NCBI RefSeq assembly: GCF_000242435.1
Contig: NZ_JH591187.1
Location: 247,672-311,671, forward strand
DNA from: Dialister succinatiphilus YIT 11850
Lineage (GTDB): Bacteria; Bacillota; Negativicutes; Veillonellales; Dialisteraceae
DNA length: 64,000 nucleotides
Direction: 5' to 3'
A program made the translations under genes and the position numbers. Each line of letters opens with the position of its first letter. The stretch's first letter is position 1. Shown here piece after piece: positions 33,400 through 42,701 of this stretch. The notes below the pieces were generated by a model, which saw only the letters and a program-made list of their open reading frames with translations, was not told the origin of the DNA and searched no databases.

Positions 33400-34395
33400 A
33401 TGGTTATTACCAAGACACCGTTTCGTATGTCTTTTTTTGGCGGCGGGACGGATATGAAAGAATTCTATGAGGAGTATGGAGGAAGCGTTCTCTCCACAAC
33501 TTTTGATAAATATTGCTATGTGACAGCCCGTTATTTGCCGAAATTCTTTAATTACTCTTCTGAATTTGTATATTCCCATATTGAGAGGGTCACAGATGTT
33601 GACCAGATACAGCACCCATTAATTCGGAACTGTATGAAGTACCAGAAAATGCATCATATACGGTTAGCTTATGACGCAGATCTTCCGGCAAGGACAGGAC
33701 TTGGCACCAGCTCATCCTTTGCAGTAGGAATGTTGAATGCTTTTCATGCTTTAAAAGGAGAGATGGCGGATAAGAAAAAGCTGGCAAATGAAGCTATTTA
33801 TGCAGAAAGAATATTATGCCATGAAGCCGGTGGGATTCAGGACCAGATTGCAGCTTCTTTTGGCGGCCTGAATAGAATCGATATGGATGAGGACGGATAT
33901 CATGTGATTCCTATCGTGATTTCACGGGATCGGAAACAGGAGTTAAATGATTCCCTTATGCTGTTCTTTACCGGATTTTCGCATATGTCGGCCGCCGTGC
34001 AGGAAAAGGTGAAAGAAAATTTCCAGGATAAAATACGCCGTCTGCAGGATATGAAGGGCATGGTAGGAGAAGCCCAGAGAATTTTGACGGGCAAAGGAAA
34101 TTTAACCGAATTTGGCCATTTGCTTCATGAATCATGGCAAATCAAGAGAAGCCTTTCCGGTGGTATTTCTACAGGAGAAATTGATGCTATGTATGAAGCT
34201 GCCTTCAAAGCAGGAGCAGAAGGAGGAAAACTCCTGGGTTCCGGGGGCGGTGGTTTCTTGTTGTTTTATGTAGAAAAAGATAAAAAGCCTTATGTTAAAA
34301 AGGCTTTGGATAAGCTTCTTTATGTCCCGTTTTCTTTTGAAACAGGTGGCACACGCATCATTTATTACAGAGCAGAAGATCCGGTAAATTTTTGA
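33400..34395 (+). CDS. hddA: D-glycero-alpha-D-manno-heptose 7-phosphate kinase
   Basis: A 331-residue GHMP kinase that phosphorylates heptose 7-phosphate at C1. It has PFRMSFFGGGTD near the N-terminus, the phosphate loop GLGTSSSFAVG (about residue 103), GGIQDQIAASFGG and the C-terminal GGKLLGSGGGGF. This combination is characteristic of HddA of the GDP-heptose route. Confidence 0.9.
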   Translation: MVITKTPFRMSFFGGGTDMKEFYEEYGGSVLSTTFDKYCYVTARYLPKFFNYSSEFVYSHIERVTDVDQIQHPLIRNCMKYQKMHHIRLAYDADLPARTGLGTSSSFAVGMLNAFHALKGEMADKKKLANEAIYAERILCHEAGGIQDQIAASFGGLNRIDMDEDGYHVIPIVISRDRKQELNDSLMLFFTGFSHMSAAVQEKVKENFQDKIRRLQDMKGMVGEAQRILTGKGNLTEFGHLLHESWQIKRSLSGGISTGEIDAMYEAAFKAGAEGGKLLGSGGGGFLLFYVEKDKKPYVKKALDKLLYVPFSFETGGTRIIYYRAEDPVNF

Positions 34396-34411
34396 GGAGG
34401 ACTTATGACTT

Positions 34412-35074
34412 ATGAAAAAGACAACAGAAGCATATCTGATAGAGTTGCTGGATAGATACCCTGCATTGAAGACCATTGAAGATGATATATATGCAGCTGC
34501 TGAATCTTTAATTCATTTGTATCAACATAAAGGGAAGATTTTAATATGCGGTAACGGCGGCAGTGCCGCAGATTCTCTGCATATAGTTGGAGAATTGATG
34601 AAATCCTTCAAGCAGTATCGGTCGATCCCCATAGAACTCCGGAACAAGCTTGAGAAATATGAGGATGGCTATGAATTAGGAAATCATCTTCAAATGCCGC
34701 TCCGTGCCATAGCCCTTGTTTGTGAGTCCGGATTAAACACGGCCTTTGCCAACGATGTGAATCCGAACTATGTATTTGCCCAGCAGGTCCTTGGCTATGG
34801 AGACAAAGGGGACATCCTTATGGGAATCAGCACATCAGGGAATTCCCATAACGTTGTTTATGCAGCTGAAGTGGCTAAAGCCATGGGGCTTACCGTCATG
34901 GCACTGACCGGACAGGGCGGTGGAAAGCTGAAAAAATTAGCAGATATCTGTATTGCTGTACCGGAGACGGAAACTTTTAAAGTACAGGAACTCCATCTGC
35001 CCGTTTATCATGCTCTCTGCCTGGCAGTGGAAAATGAGATTTTCAAGGTGGGAGATATATCATGGAAGCAGTAA
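34412..35074 (+). CDS. gmhA: Phosphoheptose isomerase (SIS domain)
   Basis: A 220-residue SIS-fold isomerase converting sedoheptulose 7-phosphate to D-glycero-D-manno-heptose 7-phosphate, the first pathway step. ICGNGGSAADSLH (about residue 46) and GISTSGNSHNVVYA (about 137) are the phosphosugar-binding loops. GAGGAGG lies about 12 bases before the chosen ATG, a little far; no in-frame alternative is better. It overlaps hddC by 13 bases. Confidence 0.92.
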   Translation: MKKTTEAYLIELLDRYPALKTIEDDIYAAAESLIHLYQHKGKILICGNGGSAADSLHIVGELMKSFKQYRSIPIELRNKLEKYEDGYELGNHLQMPLRAIALVCESGLNTAFANDVNPNYVFAQQVLGYGDKGDILMGISTSGNSHNVVYAAEVAKAMGLTVMALTGQGGGKLKKLADICIAVPETETFKVQELHLPVYHALCLAVENEIFKVGDISWKQ

Positions 35075-35754
35075 TATTAGCCGGTGGATTTGGCACCAGA
35101 CTGCAAAAGGTAGTTCATGACGTGCCCAAGCCCATGGCACCCGTTGCGGGTAAACCATTTCTTTCCTATTTACTTGACCAATTAGATAGACAGGGCTGTA
35201 CCCATGCTGTTCTGGCAGTGGGCTATAAAAGGGAAGTCATTCAAAACTATTTTGGCTCCGGTTACAAACGTATTTCTCTTTCCTATTCTGTAGAGGATAA
35301 GCCGCTTCTTACCGGTGGGGCATTGAAAAAGGCATTACAAATGGTTACGGAAGATGCGGTGCTTGTGTTAAATGGAGATACGTTCTTTGGCGTAGATTTC
35401 TCTAAAATGATGGATTTTCATTATCGGACTCATTCTGACGCTACACTGGCAGTAAAAGAGCTTCGTGATTTCTCACGATATGGGACAGTCCACTTTGATG
35501 ATGATTATAGAATCACCAAATTTGTAGAGAAAAAAGCATGTCCGAAAGGTTTTATCAATGGTGGAGTATATGTACTGAATCGTAACCTTTTTTGTGATAT
35601 TCCTCAGGATAAATTTATGATGGAAAAAGACTTTCTGGAAAAGTATGTAGACACAAAATTGTTTAGTGCTTTTCCATGTGACAGTTATTTTATAGATATT
35701 GGCATTCCGGAAGATTATGAAAAGGCAAATAAGGAGTTTCGCAAGCTGGTATGA
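35062..35754 (+). CDS. hddC: D-glycero-alpha-D-manno-heptose 1-phosphate guanylyltransferase
   Basis: A 230-residue nucleotidyltransferase with the LAGGFGTRLQ pyrophosphorylase signature (residues 6-15), DVPKPMAPVAGKPFL and VLNGDTFFGVD (metal-binding Asp, about 110). In this context it activates heptose 1-phosphate with GTP to give GDP-D-glycero-alpha-D-manno-heptose. With gmhA, hddA and gmhB it completes the pathway from sedoheptulose 7-phosphate. It overlaps the next gene by four bases. Confidence 0.9.
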   Translation: MEAVILAGGFGTRLQKVVHDVPKPMAPVAGKPFLSYLLDQLDRQGCTHAVLAVGYKREVIQNYFGSGYKRISLSYSVEDKPLLTGGALKKALQMVTEDAVLVLNGDTFFGVDFSKMMDFHYRTHSDATLAVKELRDFSRYGTVHFDDDYRITKFVEKKACPKGFINGGVYVLNRNLFCDIPQDKFMMEKDFLEKYVDTKLFSAFPCDSYFIDIGIPEDYEKANKEFRKLV

Positions 35755-37007
35755 AGAATAAAAGGCTGCTTTTTGTAACGACAAGGCTTTTCTGGCCAAC
35801 GGATAGCGGGAGGAAATTAAGCCTGTACTATTACTGCAAAGGCATTCATGAAAAATATAATTGTGATATTTATATCTATTCCTTTCTGGAAGCAGGACAG
35901 ACAGAGAAAGATATAGAGGAAAAACCTGAATTTATCAAAGAGGTTCGGCTGGCGCAGACCATTGGAAAAGTCGAGAAAATTCAAAATCTTGTGGCAAAGA
36001 CGTTGCTTAGTCGAAAATGGCCGATTCAGTGTTCTTTGTATTATAGTGAGCAAAATGCTGAACGCATAAAAAAGTACTGTAATGAAATTCAGCCGGATTA
36101 TATTTTTACTGATATGATTCGTACATCCATGTATTATGATTCCTTTCAGCACAGTCATGCAGTAAAAGTGTTGGATATGGATGATTTGTTATCAGCCCGC
36201 TACGAAAGGCAGCTGCATGCCAGGTATAAATCTAATATTTCCGGGCAATATGCTGGCAGACTGCCCGGCATCATCAATAAACTTATTGGAAATCAGGTGG
36301 TGCGCAATGCAGTCCTTGCTATGGAAAGAGAACTGACGGCAAAAGCAGAAATTCATTACTCCAAGCTTTACGACCAGGTTATTTTTGTTTCTGCAGTAGA
36401 AACAGCTTATCTCAACAAGAAACTGCCGGGAAAAGCTATAACGATTCCTGTTGGAATTAATGCTGTTCCGGAAGGGGAATTGGCTGGAATACCCGAGAAA
36501 AATCTTCTTTCCTATGTGGGCAATCTAAAAGTGGCAGCAAATGTAGATACACTGCATTGGATTATTTCCGATATACTTCCTAAAATTCATCACGATGTGA
36601 AATTCATGGTTATCGGAAAATGCCCGGATGATATCAGAGAGAAATATAAGGGTAATAATCATGTCATATTTACTGGACGTGTTGACAATTTAGTGGAATA
36701 TATTCGAAAAAGCCAGATTTTCCTTTCACCGATTCTTTATGGTACAGGAATCAAGACAAAGATTCTGGAAGCCATGTCTATGGGTGTACCGGTTGTGACT
36801 AATGACGTTGGAGCAGAAGGAATTGAAGCTAAAGATGGTCAAGAGTTCTGGGTTAGGAATGACTCTGCGGCCATAGCTGGACAGGTAGACTATTTACTCG
36901 GACATTATGATGCTGCACTGAGCGTGGCTGAAGCTGGGAAAAAACTGGTAGAGGGAAAGTATGAATGGAACAGAATCTGGGAAAGCTTTCAGGAAGTTCT
37001 CACTTAA
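35751..37007 (+). CDS. GT4-type glycosyltransferase
   Basis: A 418-residue GT-B fold glycosyltransferase. The C-terminal half has the family pattern: SYVGNLKVAANVD, FTGRVDNLVEYIRKSQIFLSP and the donor-binding ILEAMSMGVPVVTNDVGAEG. The N-terminal acceptor half is less conserved. It probably adds a sugar to the lipid-linked repeat unit at the inner membrane. The heptosyl donor made by the previous four genes is one candidate, on position only. Confidence 0.85.
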   Translation: MKNKRLLFVTTRLFWPTDSGRKLSLYYYCKGIHEKYNCDIYIYSFLEAGQTEKDIEEKPEFIKEVRLAQTIGKVEKIQNLVAKTLLSRKWPIQCSLYYSEQNAERIKKYCNEIQPDYIFTDMIRTSMYYDSFQHSHAVKVLDMDDLLSARYERQLHARYKSNISGQYAGRLPGIINKLIGNQVVRNAVLAMERELTAKAEIHYSKLYDQVIFVSAVETAYLNKKLPGKAITIPVGINAVPEGELAGIPEKNLLSYVGNLKVAANVDTLHWIISDILPKIHHDVKFMVIGKCPDDIREKYKGNNHVIFTGRVDNLVEYIRKSQIFLSPILYGTGIKTKILEAMSMGVPVVTNDVGAEGIEAKDGQEFWVRNDSAAIAGQVDYLLGHYDAALSVAEAGKKLVEGKYEWNRIWESFQEVLT

Positions 37008-37019
37008 AGAGGATTGAAG

Positions 37020-38183
37020 ATGAATATTTTATACATTACTGATAATAACATTATGGGACATGGCGGCGGCTGCTTAGGAGCACGGAAATACTATAGTGCG
37101 ATTAAGGCTTATGCAGAGAAGAAAAATGCGAATTTTAAAGTCATTTCCCTGGGACAGAATATGCCGGAAGCTATGGATGTAGATGTTGTTAAAAATAGGA
37201 AACTGGATAAAAGTGCCAGGCTGCATGGCCATAGCAATTTTATGTATTTCACCTGGGAAAAGCATAAAGATAAAATCATGTCATATCATCCGGATGTGCT
37301 CTTTTTAGGGCGTACACGGTTGGGATTTATTGCTAAAGAATTTAAAAGGGTACAGCCTGAAATCAAGATTATTACGTTTGTAGACAATATTGAATATGAT
37401 TATGTTGATTCCTACTTTGCTTTGGAAAAGGGAATTAAAGGAAAAATCCTTAAAACAATTGAAAAGCATGTGGTGAAAAATGATGAAGGAGATGCAGTAA
37501 AATATAGTGACAGACTTGTCTATTTGACTCAAAGAGATGTAAAACGATGTAAAGAACTCTATCATTATAATGATCCATATGAGTATATTCTTCCTATATG
37601 TTTAGAGCATACTCGTAACTTGAAAATAAAAAATCCTAAGAAGACAGTAGCATTTATAGGAAGCTTAGGGTATGGCGCTAATGTATCGGCAGTAGAAATG
37701 CTGATAAAACAGGTGTGGCTTCCAAATTTTGCTCAAAATGATGACTTCCAGCTCATAATTGCCGGCGGGAACCCGGCAGATGAGATTTATCGCTGGACAA
37801 AACTGGCTCCCAATATTAGACTGGTGGCGAACTTCAATGAACCGGAAGATTTTCTCCCTCAAAACAGCTTAATGGTAGCGCCTATTCCCACTGGGGCGGG
37901 AATGAAAGTGAAGGTTGCTGAAACTCTTAGCATGGGGCTTCCTATTGCTGGAAGTGATGAGGTGCTGGTTGGATATGAAGATGCTATAAGAGATGTTAAA
38001 TTGGGTGGTATTCGGCGGGCTAATAATGCGGCTGAATTTACACAGGCAATTCGTGAATTTTCAGAGATGTGTGAGCAAGATCTGGTGCATATTGCCTTAG
38101 AAAACAAGAATCTTTTTAACAAGTATTACACTTTTGAAACAGCTAAGGAACTAATAATTGATATATTAGGGAAATTGGCTTAA
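37020..38183 (+). CDS. GT4-type glycosyltransferase
   Basis: A 387-residue GT-B glycosyltransferase with the N-terminal GHGGGCLGARKYYSA acceptor loop and the C-terminal GYGANVSAVEMLI / PTGAGMKVKVAETLSMGLPI donor motif. ATG 37020 is preferred to a TTG six bases earlier because AAAGAGG lies at the right distance. It is AT-rich, like the following genes. The acceptor and sugar are not identifiable. Confidence 0.82.
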   Translation: MNILYITDNNIMGHGGGCLGARKYYSAIKAYAEKKNANFKVISLGQNMPEAMDVDVVKNRKLDKSARLHGHSNFMYFTWEKHKDKIMSYHPDVLFLGRTRLGFIAKEFKRVQPEIKIITFVDNIEYDYVDSYFALEKGIKGKILKTIEKHVVKNDEGDAVKYSDRLVYLTQRDVKRCKELYHYNDPYEYILPICLEHTRNLKIKNPKKTVAFIGSLGYGANVSAVEMLIKQVWLPNFAQNDDFQLIIAGGNPADEIYRWTKLAPNIRLVANFNEPEDFLPQNSLMVAPIPTGAGMKVKVAETLSMGLPIAGSDEVLVGYEDAIRDVKLGGIRRANNAAEFTQAIREFSEMCEQDLVHIALENKNLFNKYYTFETAKELIIDILGKLA

Positions 38184-38322
38184 ATTTTATAGGGGCGTTT
38201 GCTTAATTTTTATAGAGGCGATTATCTTTTATTTAGAAAGCTAATTATTATTATCTATTGTTACATGCCAGTTGTTCAGTTATACCTATGCTATTAGCCG
38301 TAATCAGAAAGGAGCAGTCTTT

Positions 38323-39021
38323 ATGTGTAGTGAATTTTATACTAAAGATGAAGTTATGACAGTTCTAAATGATTATAAAGTCACACATTTATATCATGCG
38401 AATACTGTGAAAACGGCATGTTCTTATTTAGCTTATAAAGGGCTTTTTTCTCGGCGGAAAATGGAAGTAAAAGGATATCCTCAGACGGCACAAAGCAGTG
38501 ACAGAATTGATATGAAATATGGAATTTATAATGATATTTTTTTTGATAGTTGTGATATTCACAACAGGGCACATAATGTTAATAAATATGGCCCTGTGTT
38601 ATTTGTATTTTCCAATAAGGTCATATACGAAGCTTGCCATATAGCAATTACTCGAAAGAATCCCATTTACTGGGGAAATTCTTATCAGCTCAATGAAAAT
38701 GAACATTATTTTACCAATATTGAGGATCTTAGAGCAGGATTTTGTTATGGGAATTTTGGCCAAAGTATTACCTTTCATAATCAAGAGCAGGTGTCATTTA
38801 ATACCTTGCAAGGGATTGTGCTTGATTGTTTACCTGATGATTTATTGAGACAGGAAAAATATAAACAAAAATGGGATTCGGCATATTGTAGATTAAAATA
38901 CTTTGTGAAACAATTGAATAAGCAAGTTCCTATCACTCTTCGTTCATGTGATGAATTGTGTCAATGTAGTGATTTTTATCGTAACAATTATTTAGAGATA
39001 GATAGATTTTTTGATATGTGA
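38323..39021 (+). CDS. Unrecognised protein paired with a dGTPase
   Basis: A 232-residue soluble protein I do not recognise with confidence. An N-terminal block (THLYHANTVKTACSYL, then KGLFSRR), a central DIFFDSCDIHNRAHNVNKYG block and PVLFVFSNKVI loosely recall the layout of DarT-like ADP-ribosyltransferases, but I cannot confirm catalytic residues. AAAGGAG lies seven bases before ATG 38323. It is 20 bases upstream of a dGTPase gene and the pair interrupts the glycosyltransferase series, so it probably acts with the dGTPase rather than in glycan synthesis. Confidence 0.6.
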   Translation: MCSEFYTKDEVMTVLNDYKVTHLYHANTVKTACSYLAYKGLFSRRKMEVKGYPQTAQSSDRIDMKYGIYNDIFFDSCDIHNRAHNVNKYGPVLFVFSNKVIYEACHIAITRKNPIYWGNSYQLNENEHYFTNIEDLRAGFCYGNFGQSITFHNQEQVSFNTLQGIVLDCLPDDLLRQEKYKQKWDSAYCRLKYFVKQLNKQVPITLRSCDELCQCSDFYRNNYLEIDRFFDM

Positions 39022-39041
39022 ATTATTTATGGAGGTATCGA

Positions 39042-40295
39042 ATGAATAAATATATAGCATGTAATGCCGATGAATTATTAACTCATCGAATTTATGAAGA
39101 ACTGCCTGAAAGTACTATGTGCCGTAGAGATGCATTTCAACGTGATAGAGATCGTATTATTCATTCCAGAGCTTTTCGGAGAATGATGCATAAAACGCAG
39201 GTATTTAATCCTAATAAAGGAGATCATTATAGAAATCGTTTAACACATACTTTGGAGGTATCTCAGATTGCCAGATCAATAGGCAAAGTGTTAGAGCTTA
39301 ATGATGAATTAATTGAAGCTATTGCGTTAGGACATGACTTGGGGCATACACCATTCGGGCATGTAGGAGAGAGGACTTTAGATGAAATCCTATGGCAAGG
39401 AATACTCGAAGCTAACATCGAGCCAATTAAAGAAAATTTCAAGCATAATTTTCAATCTCTGGAAGTAATTGACCATCTGGAGACCAGATGTAGCGAATAC
39501 ACTGGTATTAACTTAACTTTGGCTGTTCGAGAGGGTATTATAAAGCACACAAAGGTTACAAAAAACCAAGGCAAAGATTTTATTGTATATAAAGATTTAA
39601 ACATGGAGGGAATTGATTTAAGGTTGCCATCGTTCACTGTAGAAGGACAGGTTGTAGCGATTGCAGATGAAATAGCACAATGTACACATGACTTGGAAGA
39701 TGGTGTTCGCAGTGGAATCATTGAATTTAGCCCTCTGATTAATATGCCTCTTGTACAAGAATGTATCAATAAATATAAAGTTAAGGTCAATCCGGCTGCA
39801 TCAAGTTTAGCATATGAAACACGGTCTCAAATTATCAAAAATTTGGTTGGCTTTTTGATTGAAGATGTATGTCAGAAGTCTTGTAAAAATATTTTGCAAT
39901 GTACTAAGAGTTTGGAAGAATTCAGAAAATCACCAGTCCAGCTGATTGAATTTAGTGATAATATCAAATCCATGGAAGAAGAACTGATGAAATGGATGAG
40001 AGATAAAATTATTTCTTCGGAAGAAATCAGTATAGCTGATGCCAAAGCCAGGTATTTTATTCGTCATATTTTTAGAGCATTTTTCGAGCATCCGTTGGAA
40101 CTTCCTGATTATGTTTTAAGTAAATATCTCTGTGGATATAATAAGGTTTCTACTTATTCGCGGTCGAAAATTGATATAGAAAGACTGCAGGATGATCCGG
40201 CTTTTCGAAGGACAATTGCTAATCATATAGCAGGAATGACGGATCAATATGCGGCTAGACTTTATAAAAAATTGTACTATCCTGATTACGTATAA
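39042..40295 (+). CDS. dgt: dGTP triphosphohydrolase (HD domain)
   Basis: A 417-residue HD-superfamily dGTPase that hydrolyses dGTP to deoxyguanosine and triphosphate. RDRDRIIHSRAFRRMMHKTQ, RLTHTLEV (H69) and GHDLGHTPFGHVGE (H98, D99) are the family's metal and substrate motifs, and length is typical of the short Dgt branch. ATG 39042 is preferred to an in-frame GTG at 39018 because GGAGGT lies five bases upstream. Some dGTPases deplete dNTPs to stop phage; its place beside an unknown gene inside a capsule locus favours that role, by inference. Confidence 0.88.
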   Translation: MNKYIACNADELLTHRIYEELPESTMCRRDAFQRDRDRIIHSRAFRRMMHKTQVFNPNKGDHYRNRLTHTLEVSQIARSIGKVLELNDELIEAIALGHDLGHTPFGHVGERTLDEILWQGILEANIEPIKENFKHNFQSLEVIDHLETRCSEYTGINLTLAVREGIIKHTKVTKNQGKDFIVYKDLNMEGIDLRLPSFTVEGQVVAIADEIAQCTHDLEDGVRSGIIEFSPLINMPLVQECINKYKVKVNPAASSLAYETRSQIIKNLVGFLIEDVCQKSCKNILQCTKSLEEFRKSPVQLIEFSDNIKSMEEELMKWMRDKIISSEEISIADAKARYFIRHIFRAFFEHPLELPDYVLSKYLCGYNKVSTYSRSKIDIERLQDDPAFRRTIANHIAGMTDQYAARLYKKLYYPDYV

Positions 40296-40353
40296 GATTA
40301 TAAAAGTTTCTGATTATAGATGATGGCTGCTATTTTGGTATAAGGAAAAAATT

Positions 40354-41409
40354 ATGATATATTTCCTATTTATTTTATGTCTATTATTAGTCTCTAATTA
40401 CAGGTTTTATCAAAAGGGCTATTGCAAAAACTATTTGGATAAGTATCATTGTAATGTGATTAAAGGTCTCTTTATTGGGATTGTATTTATGGATCATTTT
40501 TCACAGTATGTGAAGCTAAATAACTATCTCGATATTCCGTATATACATTTTATACATTATGTTAATCAATTTGAAGTTGCATTGTTTCTTTTCTATTCCG
40601 GATACGGACTAATGGTTTCTATCATGCAAAAAAGGATGCCCTACATTAAAAAGCTTCCTTCCCACCGCATACTTAGGACGCTTATTCATTTTGATGTAGC
40701 AGTATCTCTCTATTTGATGATATCTATTTGGAAACATGGAATTCCTTCAATAAAAGCAGTCGCTTTGGGTTTTATCGGATGGGGGGGCTTTGGCAATTCT
40801 AATTGGTACATTTTTGCTATTTTGGTTTTATGGATGATTTCCTTTGTCGTTTTTTATGTTTTTAGAACGGATAAATATATTTTACAGATTTCTATTACTA
40901 CGTTACTTACGGTTACAGCAGCATATCTGATTTCTTTATATAAGCAGCCATATTGGTATAATACATTGTTGTGCTTTCCTTTGGGGATGTCTTTTGCCCT
41001 TTATAAGGACAAATTAGAAAAGATTTTCTTTAAATCATGTACTAGATGGCCGTATTTGTTTACAACTATATTTTGTGGAGCAGGGACATACATATTTGGA
41101 AAACACCAGGCAAATTTCTATCTGTATGAAGTTTGGATACTTTTCTTTACGATGTTTACCGTGTTGATTACTATGAAATTTGAATTTAATAATTCGATTT
41201 TGGCCTGGATGGGTAAGCATCTATTTGAAATTTACATCTTAATGAGATTACCCATGATTTTGCTGCAGCCCTATTTTAAAGGACATAATTATCATTATCT
41301 TGTTATTTCTGCTATAATTACCGGGGCACTTGTCGTTGTATTTACTCCATTTTTAAAATGGCTTGATGTGCATCTGTTTCAAGTTAATAAGAGAAGAGGC
41401 GAATTTTAA
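40354..41409 (+). CDS. Acyltransferase-3-like membrane protein
   Basis: A 351-residue integral membrane protein with about ten spans. FMDHFSQYVKL near residue 45 and FEVALFLFYSGYGL (about 76) follow the pattern of acyltransferase-3 proteins, which acetylate surface sugars. The usual catalytic histidine region is represented by MDHFSQ. It is directly followed by the first CDP-glycerol polymerase. A role as O-acetylase of the polysaccharide is inferred. Confidence 0.7.
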   Translation: MIYFLFILCLLLVSNYRFYQKGYCKNYLDKYHCNVIKGLFIGIVFMDHFSQYVKLNNYLDIPYIHFIHYVNQFEVALFLFYSGYGLMVSIMQKRMPYIKKLPSHRILRTLIHFDVAVSLYLMISIWKHGIPSIKAVALGFIGWGGFGNSNWYIFAILVLWMISFVVFYVFRTDKYILQISITTLLTVTAAYLISLYKQPYWYNTLLCFPLGMSFALYKDKLEKIFFKSCTRWPYLFTTIFCGAGTYIFGKHQANFYLYEVWILFFTMFTVLITMKFEFNNSILAWMGKHLFEIYILMRLPMILLQPYFKGHNYHYLVISAIITGALVVVFTPFLKWLDVHLFQVNKRRGEF

Positions 41410-42606
41410 ATGAATAAAGAATATGAATTTCTCAAGACAATGTTGTCCTTTTCAATTTCAGGAGTTCTACATTTATTTAAGGTATTTCCTATCCAACGGA
41501 ATAAAATTCTGCTTTATCCTTTTAATGGACATTACTATTGTAATCTTAAATACATTGATGAAAAAATCAGGGAAGAACATTTACCAATCATATGTGTATG
41601 GGAAACGCACAACGTTAAAGACCGTTCTTATCCGGCAGGCGTAAAAACAGTCAAAAAGAATAGTTTTGCTATGTTTTATCATTTTTATACAGCATCAGTC
41701 ATTATATTCAATAGTGGCTTACCGAGCTGGATGTATAAACGAAATGGGCAGACCTTCATTGAAACTTGGCATGGCGGCGGAGCTTATAAAAAGAATGATG
41801 CAGTATTCAAAAATATGAAAAATAAGTGGAAATTAGTTCGAGCTGAAAAAGCATGGCAGCGTGTTGACTATATTATAAGTTCCTGTGCAAAATTTACTAA
41901 GATATTTCGGGATGATACTGGGACAAAGGCCGCTTTTTTATCGATTGGCATGCCTCGTAATGATATCTTTTTCAATGAAGCGCGTATGCAGAAGGCTGCA
42001 TCATTGGTTCGGGATACCTATCAAATACAACCGGATTTTGGAATAGTCTTGTACGCACCCACATTTAGAAATAACGGTATGTTAGTAGACTTGGATGTAA
42101 ATGAATTATTATGCTCATTGCAGTTACGATTTAAGAAACCGTTTGTACTTTTTGTGCGCAGCCATCCACATCTTGCAAAAGATATTTTCGCTAAGACAAA
42201 TAGACATGATAGGGTTATAGATGTGAGTGGTTATGTGGATATGCAGGAGCTGCTAGCTGCAGCTGATGTTCTTATTACAGATTATTCTTCCAGCATGTGG
42301 GATTTTTCTTTGACCGGACGTCCGTGCTTTATCTATGCTAACGATTTGTCCAGCTATAAGAAAGAAAGAAATTTCCATACTCCTATTAATGAATGGCCAT
42401 TTCCGCTGGCAGAAAGGAATGAAGAATTGAAGAATAACATATTAAACTTTGATCAGCATGATTATGAATGCAAGGTTAGACAGCATCATGAAGAGTTAGG
42501 TTCTTACGAAAATGGTAATGCCTCTTTAGAACTATGCAATATAATTATGCATTTGATAAATAAAGAAAAATTAGAAGATAATTATCGGGGGGGTATAACC
42601 TCTTAA
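41410..42606 (+). CDS. CDP-glycerol glycerophosphotransferase-family protein
   Basis: A 398-residue TagB/TagF-type transferase. Visible motifs are ETWHGGGAYKKN (about residue 118), GMPRND, VLYAPTFRNNG (about 213) and TDYSSSMWDFSLTGRPCFIY (about 294). Family members transfer glycerol- or ribitol-phosphate from CDP-polyols to glycans. The gene begins at the base following the previous stop. In a diderm without wall teichoic acid this suggests a polyol-phosphate-decorated capsule. Confidence 0.85.
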   Translation: MNKEYEFLKTMLSFSISGVLHLFKVFPIQRNKILLYPFNGHYYCNLKYIDEKIREEHLPIICVWETHNVKDRSYPAGVKTVKKNSFAMFYHFYTASVIIFNSGLPSWMYKRNGQTFIETWHGGGAYKKNDAVFKNMKNKWKLVRAEKAWQRVDYIISSCAKFTKIFRDDTGTKAAFLSIGMPRNDIFFNEARMQKAASLVRDTYQIQPDFGIVLYAPTFRNNGMLVDLDVNELLCSLQLRFKKPFVLFVRSHPHLAKDIFAKTNRHDRVIDVSGYVDMQELLAAADVLITDYSSSMWDFSLTGRPCFIYANDLSSYKKERNFHTPINEWPFPLAERNEELKNNILNFDQHDYECKVRQHHEELGSYENGNASLELCNIIMHLINKEKLEDNYRGGITS

Positions 42607-42701
42607 TCTTTTCTTTCGCTCATGGTAGAGAAAGGAAACAGACCATATCCCGAGGACTTACATTCCGAATGGAATGTGCTGCTTAAGGGAGGATATTGGT
42701 C

